Source: Fluoribacter dumoffii NY 23
GTDB lineage: Bacteria; Pseudomonadota; Gammaproteobacteria; Legionellales; Legionellaceae
Assembly: GCF_000236165.1 (NCBI RefSeq)
Contig: NZ_CM001373.1
Coordinates: forward strand, 2,029,893 to 2,093,892
Direction: 5' to 3'
DNA length: 64,000 nucleotides
How positions within the stretch are numbered: the stretch's first letter is position 1; every line of letters begins with the position of its first letter. The translations under genes and the position numbers were made by a program. Shown here in pieces: positions 48,117 to 57,548 of this stretch. The notes under the pieces are model-generated. The model made no database searches. It saw only the letters and a list, made by a program, of their open reading frames with translations, and had not been told where the DNA came from.

Positions 48117-49172
48117 TTACAAATGAGGTTTATTGGTTAAAACATACTTTTGAATCAAATCGATAAAATCGAGTCGATCCGCTTGCGAACTAGGCTTTTT
48201 ATTAATCAAATCAAGCATTTCTTTCAACTCTTCTTCTTCGAGGGTGACAAATAAAGGAAGGCTGCTCAAACACTCAATAACCTCAGTATGATTCAGAATC
48301 GAATTATGATCACAGACTTTTTTATAATTTTCTGCATTCAACAAACCGGATTGTTGTAAATGCATCAGAAAGTGAAATGCACCCACTCCTAATTTACTCA
48401 CAATTAAAAGATCTTCTGTTTTCTTATAATCAATAAGCGAGACGTTGTGTAAAAGTAAAATAAGGTTAGCTACAACATTGGCATTTTTAGGATTTTTTTC
48501 AATTACCGTAAAATAAGCCGATGTGATTATGTTTTCTACAACAAGTTTTTTAGCCCCCTCATAAATCTTGCTTAAATATTCTTGTTGTCCTAATAAAATA
48601 TCCAAGCACTCAAAGTAATAGAGGTTATGTTTTAAAAGTAAGGTGAGCAGCTCAATGGCTGTGTTCATATTTTTTTCTGAGAATTTAGTAAGCTTCTCCA
48701 CTATTTTTTCAGTAGGGTAAGCATGTTCCTGGAAGTTAATAATTAAATCCGCAAGCAAATAAGATTGCTCAGGATAAGAAAGCAGCAAATTTACAGTCCC
48801 GGCATCAAGCGAGTTAGAGGTGGCAAGCTTGCGCATTCCATGTCCAACTGTAGTTTCTGATTTGGCAGCTTTAAATAAAAGCTCCAGGGGAATGATGGCA
48901 GCATCAATTCCTTTTTCATGCAAAAGCCCGAGTAAATTAACCACATAGCTCGCAATAGTAACATTACTCGCAATAATACCATGGAGTCTGTCATCGAGGG
49001 CAATATTGGCTTTTTTTAATGCATTAAATAATGAAGTTAATCGATTGAGATGGTTTATGTTCTCTTCCAGCGTCTGCATCATGCGTGCATCGGGTTGCAA
49101 CCCTAATTGGCCCAAACGATTCATGATCTTCGTTTTTGTCTCATTTGTTTGATTAAACTTAATATTAGCCAT
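48117..49172 (-). CDS. Helical-repeat protein, second paralogue
   Basis: The 351-residue protein is the tandem paralogue of the gene 75 bases downstream, with the same order of helices and the conserved LIVSKLGVGAFHFLMHLQ block. It begins ANIKFNQTNETKTKIMNRLGQLG and has the ribosome site GGTGGAG. No enzyme motif or export signal is visible. It may be first in a two-gene operon. The 449-base gap upstream is shared with the divergent helicase-like gene. Function is unknown. Confidence 0.75.
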   Translation of the reverse strand: MANIKFNQTNETKTKIMNRLGQLGLQPDARMMQTLEENINHLNRLTSLFNALKKANIALDDRLHGIIASNVTIASYVVNLLGLLHEKGIDAAIIPLELLFKAAKSETTVGHGMRKLATSNSLDAGTVNLLLSYPEQSYLLADLIINFQEHAYPTEKIVEKLTKFSEKNMNTAIELLTLLLKHNLYYFECLDILLGQQEYLSKIYEGAKKLVVENIITSAYFTVIEKNPKNANVVANLILLLHNVSLIDYKKTEDLLIVSKLGVGAFHFLMHLQQSGLLNAENYKKVCDHNSILNHTEVIECLSSLPLFVTLEEEELKEMLDLINKKPSSQADRLDFIDLIQKYVLTNKPHL

Positions 49173-49403
49173 TCGTCACTCCACCATCCTGTGTCATTTG
49201 CCTTCTGTATGGGTTAATGAAAAAAATTCATCTGTTATCTCTGAGTTTATCACCAAAAAAGAGACAGTGAGTTAAAGATATTATCAAACAAATGAATTTT
49301 AAAATACAAGTAAATGGAGATGAGCCGGTAGAAGATTCATCAATCAGGTGGGTATTTTCTTCGCAAAACCCATCGAATGCTCAGTTTATTTTCAAAAAAA
49401 CCA
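49173..49403. other. Left part of divergent intergenic region
   Basis: This holds the leader of the minus-strand paralogue. No tandem TTAAT box in minus orientation was found for that gene, so the PmrA boxes described next appear to serve the plus-strand gene only. Confidence 0.4.
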
Positions 49404-49436
49404 CTTAATAGTCACTTAATATTTTTTTTGTATAAT
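49404..49436 (+). promoter_or_regulatory. PmrA box 1 with minus-10 element
   Basis: CTTAATAGT and CTTAATATT (49404-49412, 49415-49423) are a direct repeat spaced by two bases, the known layout of the Legionella PmrA response-regulator site. TATAAT follows at 49431-49436, seven bases after the box. Confidence 0.85.
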
Positions 49437-49490
49437 CCAAAAACATTAAGTAAATCGCAAATATTGTTTGCCAATTTACCAATAAATGCA

Positions 49491-49523
49491 CTTAATGGTT
49501 GCTTAATGTTCTTTTTGTATAAT
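49491..49523 (+). promoter_or_regulatory. PmrA box 2 with minus-10 element
   Basis: CTTAATGGT and CTTAATGTT (49491-49499, 49502-49510) are again spaced by two bases, with TATAAT at 49518-49523. The internal geometry equals that of box 1, 87 bases upstream. Confidence 0.85.
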
Positions 49524-49621
49524 CGGCAATGCTAGGGAAATAGAACCTATGTTTCCAAATATAATTTATAAGGACCTGGATTATATTTTTATTTTTAAAA
49601 ATTATTCTAAGGGGAATTCTT

Positions 49622-52585
49622 ATGGGCGCGAATAGCGAAATTGTCAAAAGACAGATTGCAGATCTAAAAGACTATACCGATACAGTCGCTGCAGTTCATT
49701 TATTAAAAGAAGTTGTAACCAATGGCGCAGTGGTTACTGTCGGCTCAGCAAAGGAAATTATTGCGGTAGAAAACTCAAAAAAGGATCCTAAGATTGGAAA
49801 TGTCGTAAAAGCAATTTTAGCGAAAGCAGGAAAGCCCAATGAAGAAAAAAGCCAATGGATAAAACAAGCCGATGAAAAAATGCATCTTGAAGCTGCAATT
49901 ACTATTGGTGGTGCAGTTTATACAGTAGATTTTACTTTTGATGGTGTGCAAGAAGACCAGCAGGAATACACTGTTAATATTACCAGCAAATTAAATGCCG
50001 AAGTGAGCAGAGGAAAACTGTTTTTCGATGACAACCACTCAGCGACCGTTAAATTAACCTATGATAAAGAAGGTGATCTCCGTGCAGTGACCAAAAAAGG
50101 GTTGGCTGTTGACACCAAATCTTTTGTTCCGCATGCATATCAAAATGAAATTTTAGCCAAATATGCTGACAGCCTAAGTGCTGGAAAAGAACAACGTCTT
50201 GCTGTTATGGGAACCGGTTCTGGTAAAAGTATTGTTATGGCCGGAATTGCGCAAGCAGTAGGACGCACCGTGATGATCGTTCCTGATAAAACATTAGTTG
50301 ATCAACAATCTTCTGAAACTCAAAAGATGTTGGGTGCAGGAAAAGTCAATGGTACTTCACATACTCCTACCGTTTTCCATTTGGATACAATTAAACCAAA
50401 TGTCGATGTAGACTGGGAAGGCCTTAAAAAAGATTTAAGCGATTTGCAAGAAGAAGATAAACAAAAAATCAGGGAATATTTTGCCAAAGTGATAGCTGGC
50501 ACCGAAGCCTATGATCAAATTGTATTACAAGCTGAACATCCATTATTCAAAATCATTGCGGGCGAAATAAAAGATTCAATGGTATTAATTGATGAAAGCC
50601 ATCGCCATACATTCAATGAGGAAGATGCTCATATTTTGGAAGGTTTGAAAAATCGCAATTCCATCCTGGCGTTAACAGCTACTCCAACTTCCAAATTGTA
50701 TGATCTCTTTTCTGGGGAACCTTTGGATGATTTAAGCCTGGGAGCTGCAATCCAGTTAGGTACCATTCGTCCAATTAAACCTGAAGTGGCTTATTTGGAA
50801 GAAAAAGATTTGATCGATCAGGCCGTAGTTCATTATTTTGATGATTATTATCTCCAGGAAGGTATGAATGGTTATGCTGATCCTGTCGAATTAAAAGAGC
50901 AAATCAAGAAAGCAAATACAGGAATGGAAGATTCTGTTGCACAGCAACAAGCCGTTGAACAAGCTTTAGTATTGAACCGTATCCGTGCTCAACGGAACAT
51001 GGGCTTTTCCGATGACAAGGCTACTCGTGAAAAATTGGCCGAAGTTTATCAGAAAATTGCTGATGGAGATGCATCGTTCCTTGAAAGATATCAAGCTCAA
51101 GTTGCAGAGCTCCGAAAAAAATCAGAATACCAAGCGCGATTGCAATTAGGCAAGAAATTTGGAACCGTAAATGAAGAAGAAGTCCTTAAACAAGTTTCTT
51201 CTCATCCGGTGAACTTAAAACAGGATATCGAAACGGAACAACAAAAAGATATTCAAAGAACAATCAACAGTTTTGCTCTTGCACTCATTTTTAATGAAAA
51301 ATTCACGGATATCGCTGAAAAAGACAGAACCCATAAACTGGAAGAATATTTAAGCGAATGTGATGAGAACATCAAGAAATATAAAACAAAAGATGGGGAA
51401 ATACCTCCTCCCTTCTTAAACAAGCTGAAAGCATGCGAAGAAGCAAACAGGGTAAAACTCAATCAGGCTTTAACAAAATTGGGAGCACCTATTTCTAAAT
51501 TGCCTACAGAGCAAAAAGAAGCCATGGTCGAATATATTTTGGATAGAGCTGAAGCAATGGTGGCCAAGATCAAGGATTCAAAACCCATATCTGAGGTAGT
51601 TACCCATGCTGCCCCTGTTGATTTAACCAAATTAAAGGTTCACTATGCCAGTGCAATTGATCTGAATACGGATCAGGATGAAATCAATAAACTGCTTGCT
51701 CAAATTGAAGCAGGACTGGTAACGCATATCGTAGCAGATGAGGTTATTGCTACAGGTGTGAGTATTCGGGATATCCTGAATGTCCAGGTTATTAATTCGA
51801 ATTCGCCAGTAATTGAAGCAAATATCAATGCGATTAACGGCATACTGTCCGGACCTCAAGCAACCGGACGTTGTGTAAGAAATAAAGATGTTTCAGCACG
51901 TGCACAACAATACATTGATAAGCGATATCAAGACAAAGGGTTAATTCTCACTGTGGACGATATCATTGATCCAAAAAATTCAGCTGCAAAAACACGAGAA
52001 GTGATGCTGAATCGAGAGCAACAAGCTCAAAGGGAAGAACAAGCGGTTGTGGCGATTCAAAGTGCAGTAAGAGGATTCAACACCTTCAGATTGTTCAAAC
52101 AGTGCTTACCTTTACATAAAAAAATTGAGTTACTTTCCGAGAAACTGGAACTACTTGATAGCCTGTTAAAGGACAGAGAGAAAACTCAAGATGTAAAAAA
52201 AGCACAATTGGTGAAAATTCAAGAAAACTTTAGTCAAAAAAAGGACTCCATTGATATGGATATAGAAGAGTGTGAAAAGGAATTACAAATTGTACCTGGA
52301 AGAAAGAAAGGCAATCCGCTGCCTGCTGAATATGCCAGAAACCCCTCTCTTTATTTGATTTGGGTAAGATCCACTCTTAAGAGGGCGGAACTTGAATCAG
52401 CAACCAAAGAAGTAAAAGAAGCAATCCAGCAAGTTGAAGTGGAAATTGATGAACTGGAAAAAAGCGTCCTTGAACTTCAGGAAAAAATTAAAGAGGGATC
52501 CCTTGAATTGAGCAAAATGAAAGAGGAAGAAAGTCAGTTGTTGGAACAAATGGAAGCCATTAACACCCATTTTCAAGTTTCTTAA
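49622..52585 (+). CDS. SF2 helicase-like protein with IQ-like motif and coiled coil, candidate effector
   Basis: The 987-residue protein has no signal peptide. The helicase core shows motif I GTGSGKS (197-203), motif II DESH (324-327), motif III TATP (352-355) and motif VI QATGRCVR (746-753). The space between motifs III and VI is about 390 residues, much longer than usual, with a charged helical insertion. Residues 812-825 read IQSAVRGFNTFRLF, close to the calmodulin-binding IQ consensus. A coiled coil follows to about 978. EEE at 968-970 resembles the E-block of Dot/Icm signals. Two PmrA boxes lie upstream. A translocated nucleic-acid-dependent ATPase is an inference; a type I or III restriction-type helicase is the main alternative, but no partner genes are present. 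Confidence 0.8.
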   Translation: MGANSEIVKRQIADLKDYTDTVAAVHLLKEVVTNGAVVTVGSAKEIIAVENSKKDPKIGNVVKAILAKAGKPNEEKSQWIKQADEKMHLEAAITIGGAVYTVDFTFDGVQEDQQEYTVNITSKLNAEVSRGKLFFDDNHSATVKLTYDKEGDLRAVTKKGLAVDTKSFVPHAYQNEILAKYADSLSAGKEQRLAVMGTGSGKSIVMAGIAQAVGRTVMIVPDKTLVDQQSSETQKMLGAGKVNGTSHTPTVFHLDTIKPNVDVDWEGLKKDLSDLQEEDKQKIREYFAKVIAGTEAYDQIVLQAEHPLFKIIAGEIKDSMVLIDESHRHTFNEEDAHILEGLKNRNSILALTATPTSKLYDLFSGEPLDDLSLGAAIQLGTIRPIKPEVAYLEEKDLIDQAVVHYFDDYYLQEGMNGYADPVELKEQIKKANTGMEDSVAQQQAVEQALVLNRIRAQRNMGFSDDKATREKLAEVYQKIADGDASFLERYQAQVAELRKKSEYQARLQLGKKFGTVNEEEVLKQVSSHPVNLKQDIETEQQKDIQRTINSFALALIFNEKFTDIAEKDRTHKLEEYLSECDENIKKYKTKDGEIPPPFLNKLKACEEANRVKLNQALTKLGAPISKLPTEQKEAMVEYILDRAEAMVAKIKDSKPISEVVTHAAPVDLTKLKVHYASAIDLNTDQDEINKLLAQIEAGLVTHIVADEVIATGVSIRDILNVQVINSNSPVIEANINAINGILSGPQATGRCVRNKDVSARAQQYIDKRYQDKGLILTVDDIIDPKNSAAKTREVMLNREQQAQREEQAVVAIQSAVRGFNTFRLFKQCLPLHKKIELLSEKLELLDSLLKDREKTQDVKKAQLVKIQENFSQKKDSIDMDIEECEKELQIVPGRKKGNPLPAEYARNPSLYLIWVRSTLKRAELESATKEVKEAIQQVEVEIDELEKSVLELQEKIKEGSLELSKMKEEESQLLEQMEAINTHFQVS

Positions 52586-52603
52586 AATTTGAATTTCCTG
52601 CTA

Positions 52604-52629
52604 CCCCCACTCCGGTGGGGGTTTTTATT
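52604..52629 (+). terminator. Rho-independent terminator
   Basis: CCCCCAC (52604-52610) and GTGGGGG (52615-52621) form a strong stem with loop TCCG, followed by TTTTTATTT, 18 bases after the helicase-like gene. Confidence 0.95.
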
Positions 52630-52674
52630 TCTACCGTCATGCTTAGCCAGCACGAAGTATCCCTTGCCTTTTAA

Positions 52675-53952
52675 TTAGTGCTTGCCAGTATTTCTTACAA
52701 AACGGGATAACACATGATTTGTACGTACCGTGGATTCTCGCAATGCTTGATTTGGGCTTAGAAAACCAGCAAACATCGCTTCCAAAACCTCATCATTAAT
52801 TCCGCGAATCTGATTTTGTGGGCCAAAGCGATGTAATGGCTTTTCTTTTAGCTCACCTGCCAAATCCGTCCGTGCCATCATTAAAGTCGGGTGTTGACTG
52901 CTCTGTAAAATACCGGCATAGATGCCTTGTAGCCCTAAAGGCAGATACCCTGTATGCTCATGCCAACGTTTTTGCGTTTCCGGTTTTGCAATAAAAGCAA
53001 AAAACTGAGCTATTCCTTTATAATGTTCCGGTGATTGACCGGCTACTGCCCATAATGCAGCACCTCCAGCTACATTAGCATGCCTTTTCTTACTCACTTC
53101 CGTATCTAAAGGCATACTGGAAACCCCCAAATTGAATGGCACCAGAGAGGCTAAACTATTATACGCCCCGGAAGACTGACTGAACAAAGGACAAATACCA
53201 CTGGTAAATAAAATGGTGGCATCATCAACCCTGCCCGCATAACGAAAATAATGCAAGGAATGCCAACGTTTCAACCGTTCAAAATGTCTGACTAATTGCG
53301 GCGTATCAAATACGGCCCGAGCAGGATTATTTTGAGTTAAGGGCAAGCCGTGAATCGCCAAAAAAGATTCAAAAAGCACCCAACCCGGATAAGCCGTAGT
53401 ATAAGTGCAATCATAACCTGCCTTTTTTAACTTCACTGCCAATACTTCCATCTCAGCCCAGGTACGGGGAAAATTAGCCGGGGAGTAACCTGCTTGGGCA
53501 AGAATGTCTTTATTGTAATACAACGTTGCTACAGAAAGATTAAAAGGCAAAGCCATTAATTGCCCATTTTTACTGTAAAACTCGCGAACGGATGCAATAA
53601 AATCTTCTTTAGGCAAGCTTAGTCCTTGTTCTTGCATCAATTCATCTACCGGCTTTATTACTCCTTTTGGCGATTCCATGATGGCAGTTCCCACTTCAAA
53701 AATTTGCACAATTGCCGGGGGATGATGGGCCCTGAATGCAGCGGCAAAACTTGTTAATGTCTCTACATAATTTCCCTTATAAACAGGTTTGATAAGATAT
53801 TTGTTTTGACTTTGATTAAAATCATTGGCAATTAATTTGACTTCTTCTCCCAAATGCCCTGCCATCCCATGCCAAAATACCAGTTCAACCGGTTTTGCCT
53901 GGGCAGATAAAACAAAAAAAACGACATATAAAAAAAGGATTAATTTTTTCAT
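52675..53952 (-). CDS. ugpB: Glycerol-3-phosphate ABC transporter binding protein
   Basis: The 425-residue periplasmic protein has a signal peptide (KKLILFLYVVFFVLSAQA). It matches UgpB over its length: ELVFWHGMAGHLGEEVK, ALPFNLSVATLYYNKDIL, YPGWVLFESFLAIHG and VAGGAALWAVAG. It would bind glycerol 3-phosphate or glycerophosphodiesters. The gene overlaps ugpQ by four bases. UgpA, UgpE and UgpC are not in the window, so the transporter must be completed by genes elsewhere. Confidence 0.9.
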   Translation of the reverse strand: MKKLILFLYVVFFVLSAQAKPVELVFWHGMAGHLGEEVKLIANDFNQSQNKYLIKPVYKGNYVETLTSFAAAFRAHHPPAIVQIFEVGTAIMESPKGVIKPVDELMQEQGLSLPKEDFIASVREFYSKNGQLMALPFNLSVATLYYNKDILAQAGYSPANFPRTWAEMEVLAVKLKKAGYDCTYTTAYPGWVLFESFLAIHGLPLTQNNPARAVFDTPQLVRHFERLKRWHSLHYFRYAGRVDDATILFTSGICPLFSQSSGAYNSLASLVPFNLGVSSMPLDTEVSKKRHANVAGGAALWAVAGQSPEHYKGIAQFFAFIAKPETQKRWHEHTGYLPLGLQGIYAGILQSSQHPTLMMARTDLAGELKEKPLHRFGPQNQIRGINDEVLEAMFAGFLSPNQALRESTVRTNHVLSRFVRNTGKH

Positions 53953-54671
53953 GCGAGTAAATCAGGGTAATCACTAAAAATCGCATCAACTCCCCAGCCA
54001 AATAACTTATTTGCCAAACGTTTGCGATTCACCGTATAAGCACAAAGAACATAACCTGCAGCTTTGACTGCTTTGACGCGCTCCTCTGTTAATACCCTGC
54101 GGTTAAAATGAATGGAAAAACACTCCAGTTGCTTTGCTTTTTTTAACCATTGTGCATCCCAGGCATGGAGAAGTAACCCTAATGGCATTTCCGGGGCAAT
54201 ACTACGGCATAAGACCAAAGCATCCCAGGAAAAACTGGATACCAGGGGTAAATCTTTCCCCTGCGGCCAATAACGTTGAATATGACTCATAACGCTAACG
54301 GCAGTTTGCTCTTCAGTACCAGGATATGGCTTAATCTCTATATTTGCCTGTACTCCCGAAAACGAGAGCCACTTCAAGACTTCCTTGAAGTGGGGAATGG
54401 CTTCCCCTTTAAATTGTCGGGAGAACCAGGAACCAGCATCCAGGGACTGCAAATAGGCAGACTCAACCAATCCTACATCGCCTCGTCCATTTGTTGTTCT
54501 TTTTAAATTATCATCATGAATTACAAAAGGTTCTCCATCAGCACTGCACATGACATCAAACTCAATGAAATGACAACCTAAAGACAACGCTTTATTGAAA
54601 GAAGCCAACGTATTTTCAGGAGCATAAGCAGAGGCTCCCCGATGTCCAATAATTTTTTCAACAACCAACAA
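53949..54671 (-). CDS. ugpQ: Glycerophosphodiester phosphodiesterase
   Basis: This cytoplasmic GDPD-family enzyme of 240 residues hydrolyses glycerophosphodiesters to glycerol 3-phosphate and an alcohol. The catalytic region is IGHRGASAYAPENTLASFN, with FIEFDVMCSADGEPFVIHDDNLKRTT providing the metal ligands (Glu, Asp) and second His. ANIEIKP is also conserved. It precedes ugpB in the same transcript. Together they suggest use of lipid headgroups, perhaps from host membranes. Confidence 0.92.
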   Translation of the reverse strand: MLVVEKIIGHRGASAYAPENTLASFNKALSLGCHFIEFDVMCSADGEPFVIHDDNLKRTTNGRGDVGLVESAYLQSLDAGSWFSRQFKGEAIPHFKEVLKWLSFSGVQANIEIKPYPGTEEQTAVSVMSHIQRYWPQGKDLPLVSSFSWDALVLCRSIAPEMPLGLLLHAWDAQWLKKAKQLECFSIHFNRRVLTEERVKAVKAAGYVLCAYTVNRKRLANKLFGWGVDAIFSDYPDLLA

Positions 54672-54795
54672 ATTAAATCCCCTTTTTATAAAACATGATG
54701 GGCAAAACTCATAACGTAGTAAGCCCGTGTACCAGGCGAAAAAAACTCACTAAATGCCGTCCTTCAAACCCATGATTTGCCCATTTAAGACAACT

Positions 54796-55512
54796 TTATT
54801 GCTTACGATTGGAAGCCACTTCAACAAGTGCCGTTAATATCCTTTCATTACTTACTGTTAAAGCCGGTGCAGCAAGGGCTTGCCCCATCATCATGGTATT
54901 CATTACCTTCGCTTGCAATGGTCTGGGCTGCGGTGGATTATTGCCTTCAAAAAACACCAAATTACTTACTGTATAATTTTGTCCGGGATAAGTCTTGTTA
55001 ATGCGGACAAGTTCATCATTTATCTGTTGATACAAACGTTGCCTGATTTGCCCTAGAACAGCCTGGGTTTCATCAAAACTGGGTTTAAAATCCACACTGG
55101 ATATTTCATATTTAGCGCCAGGCAAACTCACATCCTTGGCATTTTTATAAATATCAGTTAAAGCTTCCTGGTTCACTCGTGCCTGGGCTTGCACAAATAA
55201 TTTTTCCAGGCCAGAACTATCCTGGGAACGAGCAAATTCAATCAAATGCCACTCCCCTTTGGCGATTTTATTTAATCTATCCATAATGTCAGCACGCGCC
55301 TTGACCAGATCCGCACTGGTTAAAGTCACATTAATACTCACCCCCAATAAAGCAGTTTGAGTCGTAACCCACTGTTTTGCCGAAAGTTGAAATTCAATTT
55401 TATCAAGAACCAGTTGAGGATAGGGTGGAGGTGGCGGCGGTAACGCATTATCAGCAAACGCAAATGGCATGATTACCATTAAAGCTAATATCCTGACAAC
55501 GATTTGAAGCAT
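54796..55512 (-). CDS. Exported SIMPL/DUF541-like protein
   Basis: The ATG at 55512 with GGAGA upstream gives 238 residues. A signal peptide (LQIVVRILALMVIMPFAFA) is followed by a polyproline stretch (ALPPPPPPYP). The mature part resembles SIMPL-domain proteins, with a strand-rich segment VSINVTLTSADLVKARADIM, then AKYEISSVDFKPSF and NYTVSNLVFFEG. The family assignment is tentative. Location is periplasmic or secreted. Confidence 0.6.
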   Translation of the reverse strand: MLQIVVRILALMVIMPFAFADNALPPPPPPYPQLVLDKIEFQLSAKQWVTTQTALLGVSINVTLTSADLVKARADIMDRLNKIAKGEWHLIEFARSQDSSGLEKLFVQAQARVNQEALTDIYKNAKDVSLPGAKYEISSVDFKPSFDETQAVLGQIRQRLYQQINDELVRINKTYPGQNYTVSNLVFFEGNNPPQPRPLQAKVMNTMMMGQALAAPALTVSNERILTALVEVASNRKQ

Positions 55513-55652
55513 GACATTCTCCATATTAGATGAATAATGAAATTAGTGTATACCAGCAAGCATTAAGATACCAAATTATTAACCGTACCATTGATTTAAT
55601 TAAAAAATAGGAATATAACTTCTGCAAAATATTTGCAAGAGGAGCATAAACA

Positions 55653-56726
55653 ATGATTTCTGTGGACGATATATCAAATAGTAACCAAATAATAGCTGAA
55701 GATGATTTCCTCGATTACGCTCTCTCTCATGGTTTTGGTGACTTACACTTTAAAGTTGATCCGGCAACTGGAATGAAAGCGATCATCGCTATCCACAATA
55801 CCAAATTAGGCCCTGCTTTGGGAGGGTGTCGTTTCATTGAATATCCCAATACTTTTGCAGCGATTCAGGATGCCATGCGTCTTGCCCGGGGAATGAGCTT
55901 TAAGGCAGCATCGGTCAATCTGCCTTTGGGAGGCGGCAAATCAGTTATCATCAAGCCAAAAGGACCATTTGATCGTGCCCAATACATGCATCAGTTTGGT
56001 CGATTTGTTAATGAATTAAACGGTCGCTACATTACCGCCCTTGACAGCGGAACCGAATTGCCTGACATGGACATTATTGGCGAGCACACTCCTTATGTAG
56101 CCAGTTTATCCAAATATCAAGGGGATCCCTCCCCCTCTACTGCCCGCGGTATTTTACGCGGCATTCAAGCGGCTGTAGCTTTCAAATTAGGGAAAGAAAG
56201 TCTCAACGGAGTGCATGTAGCCATCCAGGGATTAGGCCATGTTGGATTTTTGCTTGCCCAGCACTTACATGAATTAGGAGCGGAATTAACGGTAGCAGAT
56301 ATTTCTCCTCTTGCAGTTGAACGCGCTGTTACCGAATTTGGTGCCAAAGCAGTAAGTACTGATCAAATACATAAAGTTCCATGTGATGTTTTTGCTCCCT
56401 GTGCTTTAGGTGCAATCATCAATGACATTACTATTTCCCAACTGCAAACGCCTATTATTGCCGGTGCTGCGAATAACCAACTCGCCCATACCTATCATGG
56501 AAAAAAACTCCATGACAAAGGCATTTTGTTTGCTGTGGACTATGTCATTAATGCCGGAGGATTGATATTTGCTGCATCAAAATATCTTCACACCTCTGAA
56601 GAGAAAATTAACGAACAAATCGATGACATTTATACTCATTTAACCGAAATATTTGCCCTGTCCGCTAAAGAAAACTTACCCACGAGTGAAATAGCAGATA
56701 ATTTGGCAAAAGAAAAATTATCATAG
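55653..56726 (+). CDS. Leucine dehydrogenase (Glu/Leu/Phe/Val family)
   Basis: The 357-residue enzyme oxidatively deaminates branched-chain amino acids with NAD. LGPALGGCRFIEYP and LPLGGGKSVI hold the substrate-binding and catalytic lysines, ALDSGTELPDMDIIGEHTPYV follows, and the Rossmann motif is VAIQGLGHVGFLLAQHL. GAGGAG provides the ribosome site. It may form an operon with the O-methyltransferase seven bases downstream. Phenylalanine dehydrogenase is an alternative specificity, of interest because tyrosine-degradation genes follow. Confidence 0.88.
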   Translation: MISVDDISNSNQIIAEDDFLDYALSHGFGDLHFKVDPATGMKAIIAIHNTKLGPALGGCRFIEYPNTFAAIQDAMRLARGMSFKAASVNLPLGGGKSVIIKPKGPFDRAQYMHQFGRFVNELNGRYITALDSGTELPDMDIIGEHTPYVASLSKYQGDPSPSTARGILRGIQAAVAFKLGKESLNGVHVAIQGLGHVGFLLAQHLHELGAELTVADISPLAVERAVTEFGAKAVSTDQIHKVPCDVFAPCALGAIINDITISQLQTPIIAGAANNQLAHTYHGKKLHDKGILFAVDYVINAGGLIFAASKYLHTSEEKINEQIDDIYTHLTEIFALSAKENLPTSEIADNLAKEKLS

Positions 56727-56733
56727 GGGTGCT

Positions 56734-57402
56734 ATGAAACATTTAAGCCTAACTCCAGAGCTTTATGATTACATGTTGGACAAATCTTTGCGTGAACATC
56801 CTTCCCTGGCTGGTTTACGCAAAATCACCTCCACTATGGAGCTGGCAAACATGCAAGTTGCGCCGGAGCAAGCACAATTCATGCAATTGCTTCTACGTTT
56901 GCTTGGCGCAAAAAATGTTTTGGAGTTGGGAACATTCACTGGCTATAGTGCTTTAGCGATGTCCCTGGTTTTACCTGATGAAGGAAAACTCATTACCTGT
57001 GATATCAGTGCAGAGTGGACAAGCAAGGCACACCCTTTTTGGAAAGAAGCAGGACAAGACCATAAAATTGAATTACGGCTTGGCCGCGCCCTGGATAGCT
57101 TGCATGCTCTTATCGATGAAGGTTGGGAACATAAATTCGATTTCATTTTTATTGATGCCGATAAAACCAATTACGTGAATTACTACGAATTGGCATTAAA
57201 ACTGATCCAACCTAAAGGGTTAATCGCTATAGATAATATTTTCTGGGATGGTAAAGTCATTGATGAAAATGAAACTGGCGGTCAGACCAGAGAAATCAGA
57301 AAACTCAATGATTTGCTAAAAAAGGATCACCGCGTGTTTATTAGTTTACTTCCTATAGCTGATGGATTATTTTTAATACAACCTCTTAACCAGGAAAAAT
57401 AA
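56734..57402 (+). CDS. Class I SAM-dependent O-methyltransferase
   Basis: The 222-residue protein fits the caffeoyl-CoA/catechol O-methyltransferase family: QAQFMQLLLRLLGAKNVLELG, TFTGYSALAMSL with the SAM-binding glycine, DFIFIDADKTNYVNYYE and LIAIDNIFWDGKV with the metal-binding Asp residues. It would methylate a catechol-type hydroxyl. The natural substrate is unknown. Confidence 0.88.
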   Translation: MKHLSLTPELYDYMLDKSLREHPSLAGLRKITSTMELANMQVAPEQAQFMQLLLRLLGAKNVLELGTFTGYSALAMSLVLPDEGKLITCDISAEWTSKAHPFWKEAGQDHKIELRLGRALDSLHALIDEGWEHKFDFIFIDADKTNYVNYYELALKLIQPKGLIAIDNIFWDGKVIDENETGGQTREIRKLNDLLKKDHRVFISLLPIADGLFLIQPLNQEK

Positions 57403-57548
57403 ACCTGAAGGATGCGCAGCAAATGTGGGATGAGGATTCCCCATTTGGCCTCCATACCCTAAATCCAGGTTATATTTATCTTTTCCTTTCTCTTTGCCGA
57501 GAAAAGACTTTTGATAAGCACTGAATCATTTTAAAGGAGTAATAGACA

